A stretch of DNA of 64,000 nucleotides from Pelagibacterium lacus (lineage in GTDB: Bacteria; Pseudomonadota; Alphaproteobacteria; Rhizobiales; Devosiaceae): assembly GCF_003345525.1 (NCBI RefSeq), contig NZ_QQNH01000001.1, forward strand, positions 62,001 to 126,000, read 5' to 3'. Positions 58,839 through 64,000 of the stretch are shown here, in pieces. Every line of letters begins with the position of its first letter. Position 1 is the first letter of the stretch. The notes below the pieces were generated by a model that worked only from the letters and a program-made list of their open reading frames with translations, searched no databases and was not told where the DNA came from. A program made the position numbers and the translations under genes.

Positions 58839-60653
58839 ATGGCCCGCAAGACAATCGATTTCCGCGGATCGACCTACCGATCGGTCCTCGGCTACACCAT
58901 CAGGCACTGGAAGCGCCAACCCGGGCGCATCGGCACCATTGTCGGGCTGATGATGCTCGCCACCCTCGCCGATGTGGCCACCCCCTATTTCGCCGGGCAA
59001 CTGGTGGAGGCCATCGCCTCGGGCACGCCGGGCGAGGCGACCGCGCTGTCCGGCGCGCTGGCCGCCTTCGCCACCCTGGTGGTCCTGGGCGCCATCGCCG
59101 TGGGCCTGCGCTTTTTCACCTTCCGCACCCTCAACAAGCTGACCCTCGCCATGATGAGCGACGTGGTCAACGAGACCTTCCATCGGGTGCAGCGCTTTTC
59201 CACCGACTGGCACGCCAACACCTTCGCCGGCTCCACCGTGCGCAAGATCACACGCGGCATGTGGTCGCTCGACCTGCTCAACGACACCATCCTCGTCGCC
59301 CTCTTCCCCTCCATCGTCATGCTGGCGGGGACCACGGCGCTGCTCGCCGCCTTCTGGCCGGTCATGGGGCTGGTGGTGGGGCTGGGCTCGCTCCTGTTCA
59401 TCGCCGGCACCATCGCCATAACCCTCTTTTACGTCTCCCCGGCCGCCTCGCTCTCCAATGCCTGGGACACCAAGGTCGGCGGGGCGCTCTCGGACGCCAT
59501 CGGCTGCAATGCGGTGGTCAAGGGGTTCGGGGCCGAACATCGCGAGGAACAGCGCCTCGGGCGGGTGGTCGGCAAGTGGCAGAAGCGCACCCTGCGCACC
59601 TGGAACCGCTACAATCTCAACGGCATCAGCCAGGACGGCGCCCTATTGCTGCTGCGCGCCGCCATTCTGGGCACCGGCATCCTGCTCTGGCTGGGCGGGG
59701 TCGCCAATGCCGGCGACATCGCCTTCGTCCTCACCTCCTTCTTCGTCCTTCAGGGCTATCTGCAGGACGTGGGCATGCATTTCCGCAATCTCCAGCGCTC
59801 GGTCAACGAGATGGAGGAACTGGTCGAGCTCGACAGGGCTCCGTTCGGGGTCGCCGACCGCGCCGGGGCCACCCCGATCGCCATCAGCGATGGCCGCATC
59901 CGCTTTGCGGACGTCACCTTCCGCTATGGCGGCCACGCCACCCCGCTCTACGAGGATTTTTCCGTCGATATCGCCAGCGGCGAGCGCATCGGGCTGGTGG
60001 GGCATTCGGGCTCGGGCAAGACCACTTTCGTCAAGCTGATCCAGCGCCTGCACGATGTCACCGGCGGAAAGATCCTCATCGACGGGCAGGACATCGCCGA
60101 CCATACCCAGACCAGCCTGCGGGCCCAGATCGCCATCGTGCAGCAGGAGCCGATCCTCTTTCACCGCACCCTGGCCGACAACATCGCCTATGCCCGCCCC
60201 GACGCTTCGCGCGCCGAAGTGATCGCGGCGGCCCGCATGGCCAATGCCCATGATTTCATCGAGACGCTGCCCAAGGGCTACGAGACCCTGGTCGGCGAGC
60301 GCGGCATCAAGCTCTCGGGCGGCGAGCGCCAGCGCGTGGCCATCGCCCGCGCCTTCCTCGCCGATGCGCCGGTGCTGATCCTCGACGAGGCCACGTCGAG
60401 CCTCGATTCCGAGAGCGAGCTCTTGATCCAGCAGGCCATCGAGCGGCTGATGACCGGGCGCACCACGCTGGTCATCGCCCATCGGCTGTCCACCGTGCGC
60501 GCGCTCGACCGCATCCTCGTCTTCGACAAGGGAAAGATCGTCGAGGAAGGCGACCACATCGCCCTCATCCGGCGCGAGGGCGGCATCTATCGCCGGCTGT
60601 TCGAAAAGCAGGCGCTCGAACTCACCAAGGGCTTGGTGGCGCAGGAGGTCTGA
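58839..60653 (+). CDS. ABC exporter, fused permease-ATPase
   Basis: A 604-residue half transporter. Six helices occupy about 25-330 (VGLMMLATLADVATPYFAGQLVEAI first). The ATPase from 350 shows Walker A (GHSGSGKTT), signature (LSGGERQR), Walker B (VLILDEATSSLD) and H-loop (IAHRLST). I start at ATG 58839; a frame open to 58782 adds only arginine-rich residues. It is a different subfamily from the pair at 7.8-11.6 kb. The long leader suggests induction by a compound acting on translation. Substrate unknown. Confidence 0.9.
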   Translation: MARKTIDFRGSTYRSVLGYTIRHWKRQPGRIGTIVGLMMLATLADVATPYFAGQLVEAIASGTPGEATALSGALAAFATLVVLGAIAVGLRFFTFRTLNKLTLAMMSDVVNETFHRVQRFSTDWHANTFAGSTVRKITRGMWSLDLLNDTILVALFPSIVMLAGTTALLAAFWPVMGLVVGLGSLLFIAGTIAITLFYVSPAASLSNAWDTKVGGALSDAIGCNAVVKGFGAEHREEQRLGRVVGKWQKRTLRTWNRYNLNGISQDGALLLLRAAILGTGILLWLGGVANAGDIAFVLTSFFVLQGYLQDVGMHFRNLQRSVNEMEELVELDRAPFGVADRAGATPIAISDGRIRFADVTFRYGGHATPLYEDFSVDIASGERIGLVGHSGSGKTTFVKLIQRLHDVTGGKILIDGQDIADHTQTSLRAQIAIVQQEPILFHRTLADNIAYARPDASRAEVIAAARMANAHDFIETLPKGYETLVGERGIKLSGGERQRVAIARAFLADAPVLILDEATSSLDSESELLIQQAIERLMTGRTTLVIAHRLSTVRALDRILVFDKGKIVEEGDHIALIRREGGIYRRLFEKQALELTKGLVAQEV

Positions 60654-60655
60654 GC

Positions 60656-61330
60656 CTACCCGAGCACGGTATTGAAGATGGCGACGAGGTGCAGCACCGC
60701 GCCGACCAGCACGCAGCCGTGCCAGAGGACGTTCTGGAAGGCCAGCTTCTCCCACAGGAGGAAGATCACCCCGGCCGAATAGGCGATGCCCCCGGCGACG
60801 ATCAGGCCGACCACCGTCGCCGGCAGCGCCGCGGCCAGCGCCTGGAAGGCCAGCACCCCGCTCCAGCCGATGGCGAGGTAGAAGGGGATGGCCATGCGCC
60901 CGAAATGCTGCGGTACCAGGAGTTTCAGCGCCACCCCGACAATGGCCGTGCTCCAGACGAAGATCAGCAGCCGGTCGGCGATCGGCACGTCGCCCAGCGC
61001 CATGAGCAGCGGGGTATAGGAGCCGGCGATGAAGAGGAAGATCGCCGCTTGGTCGATCCGCGCCAGCCACGCCTTGAGCGCCCCGGCCGGGCAGAGGTTG
61101 AAGGCCATGGACGCGGCGAGCAGCATGACGAAGGACCCCACATAGATGCCCACCGCCGCGATGTCGCCGCGTTCGGCATGCAGCGCCGCCAGCGTGATCA
61201 GCACCGTCCCCGCGACGATCGCCACCGCCAGCCCCACCCCGTGCACCACGCCATCGGCGATCAGCTCGGCCAGCGTGAAGGGCCGCCGCTGCCGCAAGGC
61301 GTGGGCCATCGGGTGTTCCCTGTCGCGCAT
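60656..61330 (-). CDS. Hemolysin III family membrane protein (PAQR-like)
   Basis: A 224-residue protein with seven helices. Conserved family residues are seen in VHGVGLAVAIVAGTVLI, SMAFNLCPAG, IDQAAIFLFIAGSYTPLLM and the final FQNVLWHGCVLVGAVLHLVAIF, with the metal-type Ser/Asp/His set. The ATG at 61330 has AAGGAGG upstream. Tail to tail with the ABC exporter (2 bp gap). Biological role in bacteria is uncertain despite the name. Confidence 0.92.
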   Translation of the reverse strand: MRDREHPMAHALRQRRPFTLAELIADGVVHGVGLAVAIVAGTVLITLAALHAERGDIAAVGIYVGSFVMLLAASMAFNLCPAGALKAWLARIDQAAIFLFIAGSYTPLLMALGDVPIADRLLIFVWSTAIVGVALKLLVPQHFGRMAIPFYLAIGWSGVLAFQALAAALPATVVGLIVAGGIAYSAGVIFLLWEKLAFQNVLWHGCVLVGAVLHLVAIFNTVLG

Positions 61331-61415
61331 GAGCAACCGCCTCCTTTCAGGCGTTGGTGCTCACCTTACAACGCGCCATACGGCAAAACGATGAAGCCGG
61401 GGGGCGGGAAAATCC

Positions 61416-62498
61416 TCAATGCATCCGGTCGGGGCGCGGCAGGCCCTCGCCGCTGCGGCCCGGGGCTTCGGGGTCGTCGCCGGGGGCGGCGAAGCTGACG
61501 CAATTGCGCCCGGCCTGTTTCGAGCCGTAAAGCGCGATATCGGCGCGGGCGAACCAGTCGACCGCCGATTTGATCTGCGCGTTGAGCGGCGCGATGCCGA
61601 AGCTCGCGGTCACCGACAGCACCCCATCGGGGCTGCGGAAGCGCAGCCGGGCGATGTCCTCGCGCAGCCGCTCGGCGCATTGGCTGGCTTCATAGGCCAG
61701 CGTCTCGGGCAGCAGCAGGCCGAATTCCTCGCCCCCGATGCGCCCAAAACTGTCGCTGGCCCGCAGCGTCTCCATCGAGCGGTTGGCGATGGCCTTGAGG
61801 ATCTGGTCCGCCGTCTGCAGGCCGATGCTGCGGTTGAGCTCGCGGAAGCCGTCGAGGTCGAGGAACACCAGCGCCGCCGGACGGTCATAGCGCCGGGCGC
61901 GGTCATATTCGCGCTCCACCTCCGCCTGGAAGCGCCGCCGGGTCAGCGCCCCGGTCAGGCCGTCGAAGCTCTCGGGCAGGCGTGCCGCCAGATGGGTCAT
62001 CGCCAGTTGCGCCAGATCGGCGGCGATGGCCATGTCGCCGTCGCCGAAGGCGCGCGGCGCGGTGTCGAAGGCCTCGATAGCCCCCAGCACATAGCCGTCC
62101 GGGGTGACCAGCGGCACCGCGAGCCAGGCCCGGATTCCCGCCGCGCCGGCCACCATGGCCCGCGTCGCGAGGCGCGGGTCGCCGGTGCAGTCGGCGATGG
62201 CCAGCGGCCCGGGTCCGGCGAGGAGTTGGGCGGCGAGGCTGTCCGCGTGCCCCACCGGCACCCCTTCGAGCCCGCGCGTGGCGAGGAACACCTGCTGCGT
62301 CCGGTCGAGCATCGAGAGTGCGGCCATGGGCACGCCGAGCGCCGTGGCAAGGATCTGCACCATGCGCGCCAGCCCCGCATCGCCCGCCGCGCCAGGCAGG
62401 CCATGGCGGTGGAGCGCCGCCAAGCGGCCTTCCTCATCGGTGAAGGTGTCCACGATCATGGCCGATTGTCCCTGATGTTCCAGTGCCTTGGCCGCCAT
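61416..62498 (-). CDS. Diguanylate cyclase with GAF domain
   Basis: A 360-residue soluble protein. A GAF domain fills about 25-172 (GVPMAALSMLDRTQQVFLATRGL, AWLAVPLVTPDGYVLGAIEAFD). A GGDEF domain fills 175-340 with the active GGEEF at 255-259 and an intact inhibitory I-site RASD at 246-249, exactly five residues before. It should make cyclic di-GMP with product feedback. Start ATG 62498; an ATG at 62459 is possible. Confidence 0.92.
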   Translation of the reverse strand: MAAKALEHQGQSAMIVDTFTDEEGRLAALHRHGLPGAAGDAGLARMVQILATALGVPMAALSMLDRTQQVFLATRGLEGVPVGHADSLAAQLLAGPGPLAIADCTGDPRLATRAMVAGAAGIRAWLAVPLVTPDGYVLGAIEAFDTAPRAFGDGDMAIAADLAQLAMTHLAARLPESFDGLTGALTRRRFQAEVEREYDRARRYDRPAALVFLDLDGFRELNRSIGLQTADQILKAIANRSMETLRASDSFGRIGGEEFGLLLPETLAYEASQCAERLREDIARLRFRSPDGVLSVTASFGIAPLNAQIKSAVDWFARADIALYGSKQAGRNCVSFAAPGDDPEAPGRSGEGLPRPDRMH

Positions 62499-62544
62499 CC
62501 TAGCGGCAATCGCGCCGCTCCGGGCTTTTCACCCGGGCCCGTGG

Positions 62545-63765
62545 TTAACGGAGCCTCGCCAGCAGCGCGCTGGAGGGGTAGCCATCGGCCAATAGGCCAT
62601 TGGCGCGCTGGAAGGCGATGATCCCGGCCCGCGTCTTGGAGCCGATGATGCCGTCCGGCGTCCCCACATCATAGCCGCGCGCCAGCAGCAGGCGCTGGAT
62701 CTCGGTGCGGTCGTTGCGCGACAGCCCCACCTCATTGGCCGGGAAGGGATGGACGAAGCCCCCCGTCCCCAGGATGCGGTCGGCCAGATGCCCCACGGCC
62801 AGCGCGTAATTGTTGGAATTGTTGTAGCGCTTGATGACGCTGAAATTGGGCAGCAGCAGGAAGACCGGCCCGTTGCCCCCGGCCGGCATGAAGATTTCCG
62901 CCTGATCGGTGGGGCGCGGGAAGCTGCGTCCGCCGGTGCGGGTCACGCCCATGGCGGCCCATTGCGCCAGGCTCTGCTTGCCGATGTCCCAGGCGCGGCC
63001 ATAATCGAAATTGGCCGGCAGCTGCACCTCATAGCCCCAGGTTTCCCCGGCCCGCCAGCCATGCTCGCGCAGGTAGTTGGCCGTCGAGGCCAGCGCGTCG
63101 GGGATCGAGGTCCAGATATTGCGCCGCCCGTCGCCGTTGAAGTCGACCGCATAGGCGACGAAACTGGTGGGCATGAACTGGGTGTGCCCCATGGCCCCGG
63201 CCCAGGAGCCGACCATCTCGTTGGGGGTGATGTGCCCTGCGGTGAGGATCTGCAGCGCGGTCAGCAATTCGTTCTTGAAAAAATCGCGGCGATAATCGCC
63301 ATAGGTGAGGGTGGCCAGCGCGTGGATCACGTTGTTGCCGCCCATATAGGAGCCGAAATTGGTCTCCATGCCCCAGATGGCCAGCACCACTTCGGCCTGC
63401 ACGCCCCAGCGCTGCTCGATGGCGTTGAGGGTCTGGCTCCATTCCCCGCGCATGGAGCGGCCGGTGGTGATGCGGGCCGACGAGACCGCGCTGGCCAGGT
63501 ACTGGCCGGTGGTCTTGGTCACTTCGGGCTGGCTGCGGGTGAGGTCCATCACCCGCTGGCTGGGGGTGAAATTGGCGAAGGCCTGTTCGAAGATGGCCCG
63601 CGACACCCCGCGCGCCTGCGCCTCGGGCCAGAGGTCGGCGACGAAGCTCTGGGGGCTGGCATAGGCGGGCAGCGTGGTGGCGACCGCCATGGTCGCGGCG
63701 ACCGTCAGGGCGGAAACGAATTTCAGGGCCCGTCTTAGGGGCGCTTGGGGGGCCAATTTACGCAT
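62545..63765 (-). CDS. Lytic murein transglycosylase, MltB type, with peptidoglycan-binding domain
   Basis: A 406-residue exported enzyme (signal ALTVAATMAVATTLPAYA). The SLT-like domain has the catalytic Glu in GMETNFGSYMGG and conserved GAMGHTQFMPTSF and DFNGDGRRNIW. A C-terminal PG_binding_1 domain follows (EIQRLLLARGYDVGTPDGIIGSKTRAGI). It cleaves glycan strands to 1,6-anhydromuramyl products in the periplasm. Transcribed separately from the cyclase. Confidence 0.93.
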   Translation of the reverse strand: MRKLAPQAPLRRALKFVSALTVAATMAVATTLPAYASPQSFVADLWPEAQARGVSRAIFEQAFANFTPSQRVMDLTRSQPEVTKTTGQYLASAVSSARITTGRSMRGEWSQTLNAIEQRWGVQAEVVLAIWGMETNFGSYMGGNNVIHALATLTYGDYRRDFFKNELLTALQILTAGHITPNEMVGSWAGAMGHTQFMPTSFVAYAVDFNGDGRRNIWTSIPDALASTANYLREHGWRAGETWGYEVQLPANFDYGRAWDIGKQSLAQWAAMGVTRTGGRSFPRPTDQAEIFMPAGGNGPVFLLLPNFSVIKRYNNSNNYALAVGHLADRILGTGGFVHPFPANEVGLSRNDRTEIQRLLLARGYDVGTPDGIIGSKTRAGIIAFQRANGLLADGYPSSALLARLR

Positions 63766-63961
63766 GGCGAGTTGTCCTCGTTACGCAATCGCCAGCCGAT
63801 CCTCGCCCATCATTGTGGCATAACCCGGTTCCCTGCCCCCAAAACGGCAACCGGACGGGATCTCTGGCACTACTCGATCCCCCCATAATGCCCCCTTCTC
63901 TTTAAGAGCCCGTTAAGCACGTTCGCGCCGGGGAGGCGGGATGTTCAAGTCTGCGTGAGGA

Positions 63962-64000
63962 CGCCCCTCTTCCCTTCTCCCCTCGTGGGAGACTTCGAAC
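63962..64000. repeat. Repeat family A, partial copy cut by the window edge
   Basis: CCCTTCTCCCCTCGTGGGAGACTTCGA matches the internal blocks of the family A copies at 40.2, 43.5 and 50.0 kb. The rest lies beyond the window. The preceding 190 bp after the MltB gene start show no gene. Confidence 0.65.

Overview
This is a GC-rich alphaproteobacterial chromosome segment, most likely from the Hyphomicrobiales (Rhizobiales); a Devosiaceae-type genome is my best guess. Four things point there. A conserved rhizobial order, feuN-feuP-feuQ ... cycH-cycJ-cycK-cycL ... degP-regulator-kinase-glnE, lies at 13.7-32.6 kb. An RcGTA-type gene transfer agent locus lies at 32.7-43.3 kb. A PleC/DivJ-like kinase has GANTC sites upstream. 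Small palindromic elements of rhizobial type are present. I saw no rRNA, tRNA, CRISPR array, transposase or integrase.

Layout. 0-2.8 kb: the start of a cyclopropane fatty acid synthase gene, then an ECF42-type sigma factor with its DGPF (YCII) partner and a glyoxalase-fold protein. 2.9-7.7 kb: a GNAT-nitrilase fusion, an orphan TRAP solute receptor, a PQQ-type aldose dehydrogenase and a D-lyxose isomerase. 7.8-11.6 kb: two tandem half-size ABC exporters. 12.0-25.2 kb: a PleC-like kinase facing a long leftward block, cycHJKL (cytochrome c maturation), a TauE/SafE permease, degP, a two-component pair and glnE. 25.3-29.6 kb: an accessory pair resembling sarcosine oxidase subunits but with degenerate cofactor motifs, plus a conserved protein of unknown function. 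29.7-32.6 kb: a lipoprotein and feuQ-feuP-feuN.

32.7-43.3 kb is a decayed gene transfer agent read leftward. Gene 1 is intact. The large terminase is frameshifted at its Walker A motif. A complete hicAB toxin-antitoxin cassette follows. The portal gene is cut by a repeat element, and the protease, capsid, head-tail and tape-measure genes are absent. The tail-tip genes (g12-g15), a DUF2793 protein and a lysozyme joined in frame to a holin-like segment remain open. The particle therefore cannot be assembled from this locus, while the tail-tip and lysis end is preserved.

43.7-64 kb: an M23 peptidase, ilvA, a copper delivery group for cytochrome oxidase (SCO, PCuAC, a DUF2946-like protein), DUF1697 and PaiB-like proteins, a short YqeY-like protein, an M16C metallopeptidase, a trehalose-synthase-like GH13 enzyme, ilvD, an EamA permease, an ABC exporter with a leader that looks like an attenuator, a hemolysin III protein, a diguanylate cyclase with an intact I-site and an MltB-like transglycosylase. 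Two families of interspersed repeats (A, with about 20-bp terminal inverted repeats; B, G/C-tract rich) fill most gene-free stretches.
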